From: Methylotenera sp.
GTDB lineage: Bacteria; Pseudomonadota; Gammaproteobacteria; Burkholderiales; Methylophilaceae
NCBI RefSeq assembly: GCF_029946165.1
Contig: NZ_JAQSDZ010000022.1
Coordinates: 62,001-126,000, forward strand
Direction: 5' to 3'
DNA length: 64,000 bases
Part shown: positions 10,416 through 17,562 of the stretch, in pieces
Position numbering within the stretch: position 1 is the stretch's first letter
Layout of the letters: every line of letters begins with the position of its first letter
The notes under the pieces: model-generated
What the model was told of the DNA's origin: nothing
Database searches by the model: none
Seen by the model: the letters and a program-made list of their open reading frames with translations, nothing else
Translations under genes and position numbers: made by a program

Positions 10416-10444
10416 TTGATTTTTAGGCGTGAATCAAGTATTAT
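10416..10444 (+). promoter_or_regulatory. Sigma-70 promoter of the tRNA-Ser gene
   Basis: TTGATT (10416-10421) and TATTAT (10439-10444) are separated by 17 nt and followed directly by the GC-rich stretch CGCGCC. The -10 box is 43 nt upstream of tRNA-Ser. A GC-rich discriminator is typical of stringently controlled stable-RNA promoters. Confidence 0.65.
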
Positions 10445-10487
10445 CGCGCCTCAATTAAGAAAATTTAATTGAAAAGCGTAAGAAAAC

Positions 10488-10581
10488 GGAGAGCTGGCCG
10501 AGTGGTCGAAGGCACTTCCCTGCTAAGGAAGCATACGGGCTTAACCCTGTATCTAGGGTTCGAATCCCTAGCTCTCCGCCA
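10488..10581 (+). tRNA. tRNA-Ser(GCT)
   Basis: The gene starts GGAGAGCTGGCCGAG and ends GCTCTCC-G-CCA, so the acceptor stem pairs fully (GGAGAGC with GCTCTCC) and CCA is encoded. The anticodon loop CTGCTAA gives anticodon GCT, reading AGC/AGU serine codons. There is a long variable arm (ACGGGCTTAACCCTGT), as expected for class II tRNA-Ser, and a normal T arm GGTTCGAATCC. Confidence 0.96.
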
Positions 10582-10637
10582 AGTAATAATTCTATTAAAA
10601 TTATCATATAGTTCTTTTAGAAACCAGCGGCATCAAG

Positions 10638-10643
10638 TATAAT
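10638..10643 (+). promoter_or_regulatory. -10 box of the tRNA-Arg gene
   Basis: A perfect TATAAT is followed by GCCGCGC, a GC-rich discriminator, 10 nt before the mature tRNA-Arg. A good -35 box is not evident; TTCTTT at 10612 is too far at a 20-nt spacing. Confidence 0.6.
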
Positions 10644-10652
10644 GCCGCGCAT

Positions 10653-10729
10653 GCGCCCGTAGCTCAGCTGGATAGAGTACTTGGCTACGAACCAAGGGGT
10701 CAGGAGTTCGAATCTCTTCGGGCGCACCA
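10653..10729 (+). tRNA. tRNA-Arg(ACG), integration site of the element
   Basis: A 77-nt gene starting GCGCCCGTAGCTCAG and ending CGGGCGC-A-CCA. The acceptor stem pairs fully. The anticodon loop CTACGAA gives anticodon ACG (inosine-modified in the mature tRNA, reading CGU/CGC/CGA). The T arm is GGAGTTCGAATCTC. The 3' 46 nt are repeated at 23711-23756, so the tRNA was used as an attachment site and kept intact after integration. Confidence 0.96.
10684..10729 (+). repeat. attL: 3' 46 bp of tRNA-Arg
   Basis: This stretch, from the anticodon loop to the CCA end, recurs at 23711-23756 with one difference (GGTCAGG here, GGTAAGG there). Direct repeats of a tRNA 3' end flanking a tyrosine integrase gene are the standard product of site-specific integration. 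Confidence 0.93.
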
Positions 10730-10739
10730 ATCAAATCAA

Positions 10740-10774
10740 AGGCTTACAGTTTAATCGCTGTAGGTCTTTTTTGT
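10740..10774 (+). terminator. Terminator after tRNA-Arg, supplied by the element
   Basis: AGGCTTACAG pairs with CTGTAGGTCT around an 8-nt loop (with two G-U pairs) and a run of T follows. It lies inside the element just after attL, so it replaces the chromosomal terminator displaced to about 25354. A homologous hairpin follows attR at 23762. Confidence 0.7.
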
Positions 10775-10784
10775 TTTTATAAGT

Positions 10785-10808
10785 TCAGGGGTAAACTCAG
10801 GGGTAAAC
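10785..10808 (+). repeat. Left arm-type tandem repeat, two copies of a 12-mer
   Basis: TCAGGGGTAAAC occurs twice in a row (10785-10796 and 10797-10808). The same 12-nt period and GGGGTAAAC core recur at 23535-23558 near the other end of the element, next to the integrase start. Paired repeats near both att sites are what integrase arm-binding sites look like; binding is inferred. Confidence 0.6.
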
Positions 10809-10889
10809 TGTAAAATTGCTAGACGCTTAAATTGGCTTTAGTAACTTAAGCAGTCGTCATTCCTAATAGTTTACCTACACCACACTTCT

Positions 10890-11052
10890 TACCGCCCAAC
10901 ACACCGCTTGAAGTAAAGCAAAAAGGTAAAATGAGGCCATAGGCCTCCTCTTGCTTCAAGAATGGCCTCAAACTCACAAAAAACTCAGTTGAAGGTGTGG
11001 ACACCTAATCTTACGAGATTTAAGAGTTTTATCTAGAGGGTGCTGGGCGGCG
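10890..11052 (+). other. Strongly structured non-coding segment inside the left element end
   Basis: The 680 bases between the arm repeats and the GGDEF/EAL gene hold no convincing gene. This part can fold. CCGCCCA (10892-10898) and CACC (10902-10905) pair with GGTG (11039-11042) and TGGGCGG (11044-11050). Inside, CTTGAAG (10907-10913) pairs with CTTCAAG (10954-10960). Within that, GAGGCC-ATA-GGCCTC (10933-10947) forms a hairpin, and GAGGCCAT can alternatively pair with ATGGCCTC at 10962-10969. Further hairpins follow (GCGGTC-TGAT-GGCCGC near 11130). It could be an RNA gene, an origin of transfer, or another replication or recombination site. No known family is recognised. Confidence 0.4.
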
Positions 11053-11487
11053 CTTACCATGGAAACAATTAAACATCGCCTTGGTTGGAAGTGAGGCAAG
11101 ACGGTAGTACTTCTACGGCGGTCTGATGGCCGCAATGTGCTCGGCAACGGCAGCTAACCGGAAGCGCATTTAGGGTAATCACCGGCAAGTCGGGGCCCAA
11201 ACCAGCCGGATATAAAATAAGTAAACGTAGCATAATGCTGTTGTCTGACCTAGGCGTAGATTTGCAATTTAAAAGACTTTTATACTTCTTTTCTCAAGCA
11301 CAAAATAATTAAAAATGTAGCAAAATCCGTTAAGGTCTGAATGACTGATTAGCACTTTGGAGTACCTGCGGATTAATTATGCCAGCTTTATTTAATATAC
11401 ATCATTTTAAAACCCTTGCTGTTTGTGAGCGAGAAGTCAACTTGCACGTCATAAACTCGACACAATGCTTAAGGTCCTACTGATAAC

Positions 11488-14400
11488 ATGAATATCCAGC
11501 AGAAGTTAGGACTGATTGTAATGAATAAGTCAGCCAAGTTAACCAACATCACAGCATCAATCCTTAAAAACTACCGCAGGGTTGATGTACCGCTGAATCT
11601 TACCGTTCTGCTTGTTTATCTGGTCATAGCAAAGCTAGGCCTAGCATTTTCCTTGATGGAATCTGGTGCCACCATTTTTTGGCCTGCAGGCGGCTTCGCT
11701 TTGGCCATACTGCTACTAGCTGGCCCAAAATATATCCCAGGTGTTTTTGGCGGTGCATTAGCTGCCGGCTTGATGATAGGTGCCACACCGACATTTTCTG
11801 TGTTGAGTGCATTAGGTAACACGCTCGAAACCGTTTGCGCTTACTGGTTATTAACGTATGTTAGACCGATTAACCGATCGCTAGATAGGCCTCAAGATTA
11901 CCTCAGCATCCTGTTCTATGGTGCAGCGATCAGTACGCTGATTAGTGCTGCCATCGGCCCCTTATCACTGGTTGTGTTACAGCTTATTGAGCCTAGTCTA
12001 TTGCACAACATTGCCCTACGGTGGTGGATGGGGGATGCTGTTGGCATTGCTTTGGTGACTCCCCTCATTTTAATCTGGCATCAATCTCATCAACAGCCTG
12101 AAAATAAAATCTCATTGGAATTGATAGCACTATTTTTGCTTACGATTCTCATGGGGCAAATAGTTCTGCTTCATGGGGTTGTTACGCCATCTCGAATAGA
12201 CCCCGATATCGCATGGCTCATCCCCTTTATTATTTGGTCAGGGTTACGCGCTGGACTACGTTATACCTCTCTTCTCATCCTCATCATTTTTTTACAAGCC
12301 CTTTGGGGTGCGAGTCATGGTGTAGGCCACTACGCCAATGATATGCAGGAAAGCGGACTGGTCAATTTCTGGATGTTCAGCATGTTGATTGCGGTAGGTG
12401 GCATGCTATTGGCAATAATGACTACTGAAAACAAGCAATCTGAATTGACGCTAAAATCTAGCGAAGAACGCCTAGTATTAGCCACCATCAGTAACGGCGT
12501 TGGCATTTGGGACTGGAACTTGCAAACGCAGGAGATGACATGGGACGATTCCATGTTCGCACTCTACCATATACGCCGCGAAGACTTCTCTGGGGCACTG
12601 GATGCTTGGGAGAAATCCTTACATCCCGATGACCATGAGCAAGCTAACCGAGAGATACAGGCTGCGCTCTCAGGTGAAAAACCTTTCGATACGGTGTTCC
12701 GAGTGATTTGGCATAATGGTGAAACTCACTTCATCAAGGCGGTGGCTAAGGTATTCCGTGATGACAGTGGAATGCCAGTGCGTATGCTTGGCTCCAATGT
12801 AGATATTACTTTGTTTAAACTAACCGAGCAGACACTGCTTGAAAGCAAGACCCAACTCAATTTTATGCATCAGCAGTTGCAAGCGCTGATTAAAGCCATA
12901 CCAGACCTGGTCTGGCTCAAAGATATTAATGGTGTGTACTTAACCTGCAATCGACGTTTTGAAAAGTTCTTCGGGGCAAAAGAGAAGGACATCGTCGGCA
13001 AAACAGACTACGATTTTGTCGATAAGGAATTGGCAGACTTTTTTAGAGCCCATGACCAGATAGCCGTGCAGACGGGTGCTGCATGCATTAATGAAGAACA
13101 AGTGACTTTTGCCGATGATGGTCACACTGAGTTTCTAGAAACAACCAAGACCCCAGTGTTAGATGCTGATGGGAGCATTATTGGAGTGCTGGGTATTGGC
13201 CATGACATCACAGAGCGTAAACAGGCCGAGGAGACTCTACAGGCCAGTCAGCAACAGTTTCGCGACCTCGTTGATTCGACCTCCGGGATTGTCTGGGAAG
13301 CCGATGCCAAAACGTTTTCCTTCACATTCATCAGTCAGGAAGCCGAGCGCCTGCTGGGGTTTGCGGTAGCCGACTGGAGTCGACCCGGCTTTTGGGTAGA
13401 GCACTTGCACCCCGATGATCGCTCTTGGGCACCAGAGTATTGCGCCTCATGCACTGGTCGCGCGGAGGCTCACAACTTTGAATACCGTTTCATCGCCAAG
13501 GACGGACGAACGGTTTGGTTGCATGACATGGTCAAAGTGGTTGTTGAAGATGGGTCACCTCGGTGGTTGCGCGGCGTCATGATGGACATCACCGCAAGCA
13601 AACAAGCCGAAGAAAAACTCTCCCTAGCCGCCAGCGTCTTCACCAATGCCCGTGAATGCATTCTGATTACCGATGCCTTTGGCAGCATTATCGAAGTCAA
13701 CGATACCTTTAGCCTCGTTACTGGTTACAGCCGTGAAGAAGCCATTGGCCAGAATCCACGCATGCTCCAGTCAGGACGCCAATCCCCAGAGTTTTATGCC
13801 GAGATGTGGAAATCCCTACTAGAAAAAGGCCACTGGTATGGCGAAGTCTGGAATCGCCGCAAAAATGGTAAAGTTTACGCTGAATTGCTCACCATCAGTG
13901 CTGTGCAGAATACTGCTGGCCAAGTACAAAACTACGTTGCCTTGTTTACTGATATTACAGCGATGAAAGAACATCAAAGTCAGCTAGAACACATCGCCCA
14001 TTACGATGCACTCACCAATCTACCCAATCGCGTATTGCTGGCAGACCGCCTCAGTCAAGCTATGGTGCAGTGCCAACGTCACCAACAGTCATTAGCGGTC
14101 GCGTTCCTGGACTTAGATGGCTTTAAAGAAGTGAATGATGCCCATGGCCATAATGTAGGCGATGAGTTACTGATTACCTTGTCACAACGCATGAAAGAAG
14201 CTCTACGGGAAGACGATACCTTAGCCCGTATTGGTGGTGATGAATTTGTTGCAGTATTGCCAGATTTAGCTAAAGTTGAAGATTGTCAGCCTGTATTGGA
14301 TCGGCTATTACAGGTAGCAGCAGATCCCGTGACTGTGGGAGAAATTGAGCTGAAGGTCACTGCCAGTATCGGCGTCGCCATTTACCCACAAGACCATGTG

Positions 14401-15300
14401 GATGCAGACCACCTCCTACGTCATGCTGACCAAGCCATGTATGTGGCTAAACAAGCTGGTAAAAACCGCTATCACTTATTTGATACCGCACAAGATGACG
14501 CGGTCAAGATTCAGCGAGAAAAATTAGTTGATATTCGTTCAGCTTTAGATAGACGTGAGTTTGTGCTGTACTACCAACCCAAGGTGAATATGCACACAGG
14601 CGAAGTGATTGGTGTCGAAGCCTTAATCCGTTGGCAACATCCAGTACGCGGCTTAGTGCCGCCTTTATTGTTCTTACCTGTCATAGAGAATCATGCCATT
14701 AGTCTGGACATTGGTGAATGGGTCATCGATACCGCCCTGATACAAATCAGCCAATGGCAAAGCATGGGGATACATCTCCCTATTAGTGTCAACATCGCCG
14801 CCTATCAATTACAACAAGATAACTTTGTTACTAGACTATCAGATCTACTGGCAGCCCATCCTGAAGTGGCACCCCATCATTTAGAATTAGAAGTGTTAGA
14901 AACCAGTGCCATCAGTGATATGAGCCAAGTTTCCGCCACCATGAATGCTTGCATCGACCTAGACGTTCGCTTTGCCTTGGATGACTTTGGTACCGGTTAC
15001 TCATCACTCACCTATCTCAGACGCTTGCCAGCGCACTTGATTAAAATCGACCAAAGCTTTGTGCGTGACATGCTGATTGACCCTGAAGATTTAGCTATTA
15101 TTGAAGGGGTTGTGGGTTTAGCTAAAGCCTTCCAGCGTGAAGTCATTGCTGAGGGCGTAGAAACCATTGAACATGGTGTAGCCCTATTGCAACTGGGGTG
15201 TGACTTAGCGCAGGGTTATGGTGTAGCACGACCGATGCCTGCTAAAGATATTCCTGCTTGGGTGGGTGGTTGGAAGCCTGATGAGTCTTGGAATATTTGA
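11488..15300 (+). CDS. MASE1-PAS(x4)-GGDEF-EAL cyclic-di-GMP signalling protein
   Basis: This 1270-residue protein has an N-terminal MASE1 sensor membrane domain (about residues 30-315; e.g. KLGLAFSLMESGATIFWPAGG). Four PAS/PAC units follow (about 325-450, 460-575, 585-700, 705-825). A GGDEF domain (about 830-1000) has an intact RIGGDEF near residue 914, and an EAL domain (about 1015-1262) has an intact EALIRW near 1042, DDFGTGYSS and AEGVET. Both output domains keep their signature residues, so it may both make and degrade c-di-GMP. It is the only large plus-strand gene in the element and is therefore cargo. An alternative start is the ATG at 11521. Confidence 0.93.
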   Translation: MNIQQKLGLIVMNKSAKLTNITASILKNYRRVDVPLNLTVLLVYLVIAKLGLAFSLMESGATIFWPAGGFALAILLLAGPKYIPGVFGGALAAGLMIGATPTFSVLSALGNTLETVCAYWLLTYVRPINRSLDRPQDYLSILFYGAAISTLISAAIGPLSLVVLQLIEPSLLHNIALRWWMGDAVGIALVTPLILIWHQSHQQPENKISLELIALFLLTILMGQIVLLHGVVTPSRIDPDIAWLIPFIIWSGLRAGLRYTSLLILIIFLQALWGASHGVGHYANDMQESGLVNFWMFSMLIAVGGMLLAIMTTENKQSELTLKSSEERLVLATISNGVGIWDWNLQTQEMTWDDSMFALYHIRREDFSGALDAWEKSLHPDDHEQANREIQAALSGEKPFDTVFRVIWHNGETHFIKAVAKVFRDDSGMPVRMLGSNVDITLFKLTEQTLLESKTQLNFMHQQLQALIKAIPDLVWLKDINGVYLTCNRRFEKFFGAKEKDIVGKTDYDFVDKELADFFRAHDQIAVQTGAACINEEQVTFADDGHTEFLETTKTPVLDADGSIIGVLGIGHDITERKQAEETLQASQQQFRDLVDSTSGIVWEADAKTFSFTFISQEAERLLGFAVADWSRPGFWVEHLHPDDRSWAPEYCASCTGRAEAHNFEYRFIAKDGRTVWLHDMVKVVVEDGSPRWLRGVMMDITASKQAEEKLSLAASVFTNARECILITDAFGSIIEVNDTFSLVTGYSREEAIGQNPRMLQSGRQSPEFYAEMWKSLLEKGHWYGEVWNRRKNGKVYAELLTISAVQNTAGQVQNYVALFTDITAMKEHQSQLEHIAHYDALTNLPNRVLLADRLSQAMVQCQRHQQSLAVAFLDLDGFKEVNDAHGHNVGDELLITLSQRMKEALREDDTLARIGGDEFVAVLPDLAKVEDCQPVLDRLLQVAADPVTVGEIELKVTASIGVAIYPQDHVDADHLLRHADQAMYVAKQAGKNRYHLFDTAQDDAVKIQREKLVDIRSALDRREFVLYYQPKVNMHTGEVIGVEALIRWQHPVRGLVPPLLFLPVIENHAISLDIGEWVIDTALIQISQWQSMGIHLPISVNIAAYQLQQDNFVTRLSDLLAAHPEVAPHHLELEVLETSAISDMSQVSATMNACIDLDVRFALDDFGTGYSSLTYLRRLPAHLIKIDQSFVRDMLIDPEDLAIIEGVVGLAKAFQREVIAEGVETIEHGVALLQLGCDLAQGYGVARPMPAKDIPAWVGGWKPDESWNI

Positions 15301-15581
15301 CAGACTCCATGACAGGCGGCTGAGGGGACTTAGTGTGCATTCGCAACTGTCCGCTATTGGGCAGCCTAATCAATGGTAGTTAAGGACGACTCTGTGCAGA
15401 CCACGAATGTAGCCGTTCCCTTCTGGATTGGCCATTGCCAACAGTATTGCAGTCATCGAAACTGAATTGTCTAGCCGGCGTAGCAGCCCTATCTTTTCAA
15501 CCAGATATTGCACGAAACAGAGTACTTGCTGATAGACGGGCATCATTCGAATCCAATATCAGATTGCAAATAGCCAATTAT

Positions 15582-16241
15582 CTACACCTCGATTTTACGA
15601 AACAGATTCAAATCATCACCAAAGCCACCTAACTTATCCTCCAGCTTTTTCATTCTCTGCTGCATCCAGCGTAAAGAAATATTGACCAACGCATCATGCT
15701 CAACGGCTAATCGCCAATAGGTTTTCCAGCGCATCCCCTTTGGTTTTTCGCCATGCCCGTTTAAAATTCCAGGCTCCCATTTGAGTCGATCACGGATTTT
15801 ATTTGCTTGCCGCGTTGCACGATCATCCACGTTCTCACGCTGACTGGCATAGGCAAGCTGATAGCAGTGCCTGCACGCAAAAATGCCGGAACTGCCAAGG
15901 AAAAGCTTAGCTACACGGCGAGTGCAGCCATCCGCTGGGCAGCGAAACCACGCCCGCGATCCGCCGTAGTTGCAGGGTGTCCACTCAATCCGAACAGGAT
16001 ATTTCACAGGCTTCCATTCGCCACCGTTGCGCTGATGCCGGTAGTCGAGAATCACCCGATCCGCTTCCGCCCGAACTTGAATGGACGCTACCTTATTGCC
16101 GTTGCGAGTCCAATCCACACTGAACGAGCGCCCTGCTGACAGCAAACCGTCTCGCTGCAAGTGCCGTACATCCAGCGCACGACAATCTTCCGTCGTGCTC
16201 TTGCCGCCTTGATCCCGCCGACCGCTATTTATGCCACCCAT
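15582..16241 (-). CDS. Zinc-ribbon-like protein of mobile islands, function unknown
   Basis: A 219-residue protein starting MGGINSGRRDQGG. Four cysteines form a probable zinc ribbon: CPADGC near residue 110 and CRHC near residue 131, about 16 residues apart. Basic, charged stretches follow (QRENVDDRATRQANKI and QQRMKKLEDKLGG). This suggests nucleic acid binding, but no named function is recognised. It is the last gene of the minus-strand element block, 155 nt from the next gene. Confidence 0.65.
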   Translation of the reverse strand: MGGINSGRRDQGGKSTTEDCRALDVRHLQRDGLLSAGRSFSVDWTRNGNKVASIQVRAEADRVILDYRHQRNGGEWKPVKYPVRIEWTPCNYGGSRAWFRCPADGCTRRVAKLFLGSSGIFACRHCYQLAYASQRENVDDRATRQANKIRDRLKWEPGILNGHGEKPKGMRWKTYWRLAVEHDALVNISLRWMQQRMKKLEDKLGGFGDDLNLFRKIEV

Positions 16242-16396
16242 TTTTTCTCCCAGATTTTGCCGAAATCATTAAGCTAACTTACATAATCTACTTACTCATG
16301 AATGAGTATTTTTAGCCAATAGCCGCACCCCGTATGGTTTTCAGCCTGTTTCCATGGGGTGATATTTTCATGCACATTCATGGCCTATTCCACGCC

Positions 16397-17206
16397 TTAC
16401 CCTCTGCTGCGAAGCTCTTTTAGCTTCAAAATCATGGCAAGTGTCCGTTCAAACTTGCGATCAAGGTGCGTTTCATAGCGTGTCAGTTTTTCCAGACGAT
16501 GCACTTGCAGCCCTTCGCCCAGAGTCTGCGCCTTGATTGCCTCATGGTGCCTAGCCTCTTTTTCCATGCCTATACAGATTGGTTCAATATGCTCGCGGAT
16601 AAAATCGGCCAGCCCTTCGGCGGTCGCCGTGTATTCCTCTTCATCAACATAGTCCTGCCACCATTCGCGTGAATCGGGCAGCAGCGCCCGCAAAGCTTTG
16701 TCATAAGCGTTCGCACCGCCACGCCGCAGGATTGCCGCCGCTTTCTGTGTCGCATCCAAATCGTGTCGCGTATCCCGCTGGCTCTCGGTTATTTCCTCCG
16801 GCGTCATGCCCACCAGATCGCGCAAGTCGGTGTTCTTGCCGGTCAGGCCAGTCTCAAACGGTGCCGCCGATGGAACCACACTCTCTGCGTTCTTCGCAGC
16901 GCCCTTCAAGCCCTGATTGATATTCGCCCCCTCGGCCTGCAAAACCCGCCGCTTGCGCCAGATGATGCCCGCCAATTCTTCGACCAGATGCACCTCGGTC
17001 ATACCCGCCGGTTGATGCTCTTCCAGCAGCGCCGACAGCAGCACCTGATACTCGCCAGCATTCTCATGGGAAAGCACGGTGTAGCGGCTCAGGATGCCGT
17101 GCTGCATGGCATTGAAGCGCACCAGATCATAGCTGCTCTGCGGTGCATCTTCGGTATTGGTTACCGGTAAAGAAATTTCGGTAGAACCGTTTTCAAGTGT
17201 TTGCAT
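16397..17206 (-). CDS. Hypothetical island protein, charged and helical
   Basis: About 269 residues if translation starts at MQTLENGSTEIS. That ATG has GGAG six nt upstream and overlaps the 3' end of the preceding gene by 14 nt, which suggests coupling; an ATG at 17218 is the alternative. The sequence is rich in Glu, Arg and Leu and lacks membrane segments or a signal peptide. A segment near residues 35-75 (YDLVRFNAMQHGILS and VLLSALLEEHQPAGMTE) looks conserved in type for integrated-element proteins. No catalytic motif is evident and the function is unknown. Confidence 0.65.
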   Translation of the reverse strand: MQTLENGSTEISLPVTNTEDAPQSSYDLVRFNAMQHGILSRYTVLSHENAGEYQVLLSALLEEHQPAGMTEVHLVEELAGIIWRKRRVLQAEGANINQGLKGAAKNAESVVPSAAPFETGLTGKNTDLRDLVGMTPEEITESQRDTRHDLDATQKAAAILRRGGANAYDKALRALLPDSREWWQDYVDEEEYTATAEGLADFIREHIEPICIGMEKEARHHEAIKAQTLGEGLQVHRLEKLTRYETHLDRKFERTLAMILKLKELRSRG

Positions 17207-17459
17207 ATTTTTCTCCATAATGTTTTTCAATGAGTTCCAGCAACACCATGCCATTGTAGGAATGTAGTGGTATTGCCAGCTCGAAAGTAGCCAGGTCTTG
17301 AATGCCGACCACCGCGATCACGGGATCGGTCTTGTCATCATCCACAAACAGGGCGAAACGTTTTCCTTCCAGCAACGCCAGCACCTTTGCACGCCTGTGC
17401 TTACGCTGTAATTCACACAGAATGTCGGTCTTGTTATTGCATTGTCGGTAGCCATTCAT
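17193..17459 (-). CDS. Small hypothetical island protein
   Basis: An 88-residue protein starting MNGYRQCNNKTDILCELQ. Its ATG lies inside the 3' end of the 42-codon gene upstream (26-nt overlap in another frame), and its own 3' end overlaps the next gene by 14 nt, so the block is tightly packed and probably cotranslated. The middle is predicted beta-rich (RFALFVDDDKTDPVIAVVGI). The function is unknown. Confidence 0.55.
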   Translation of the reverse strand: MNGYRQCNNKTDILCELQRKHRRAKVLALLEGKRFALFVDDDKTDPVIAVVGIQDLATFELAIPLHSYNGMVLLELIEKHYGEKYANT

Positions 17460-17562
17460 CTATTACCGATTGATCACCTGTGGCTTTAATATGTCCTGTA
17501 GTTGAAATCGCAAGCACCACACCTTCCTCTGCTACAAATTCAATGATTTCAGCGGGTGTCAT
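17434..17562 (-). CDS. Very small protein coupled to the primase gene
   Basis: ATG at 17562 overlaps the primase stop in an ATGA arrangement, and the frame runs 42 codons: MTPAEIIEFVAEEGVVLAIS, ending DEWLPTMQ. The pattern (helix MTPAEII, then a short strand-turn-strand with Gly) loosely resembles TubC-type docking domains that often appear as short proteins beside primases of integrated elements. That is a weak resemblance only. The overlap on both sides with real genes supports it being translated. Confidence 0.5.
   Translation of the reverse strand: MTPAEIIEFVAEEGVVLAISTTGHIKATGDQSVIDEWLPTMQ

Noticed and set aside
10870-11060. Integron attC site
   Set aside because: GCCCAAC at the left and TGGGCGG at the right resemble attC ends, but the required GTTRRRY core is missing and there is no integron integrase or cassette array.
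11100-11480. Cyclic-di-GMP riboswitch before the GGDEF/EAL gene
   Set aside because: The conserved GGGACGCAAAGCC-type core is not found; only generic hairpins are present.
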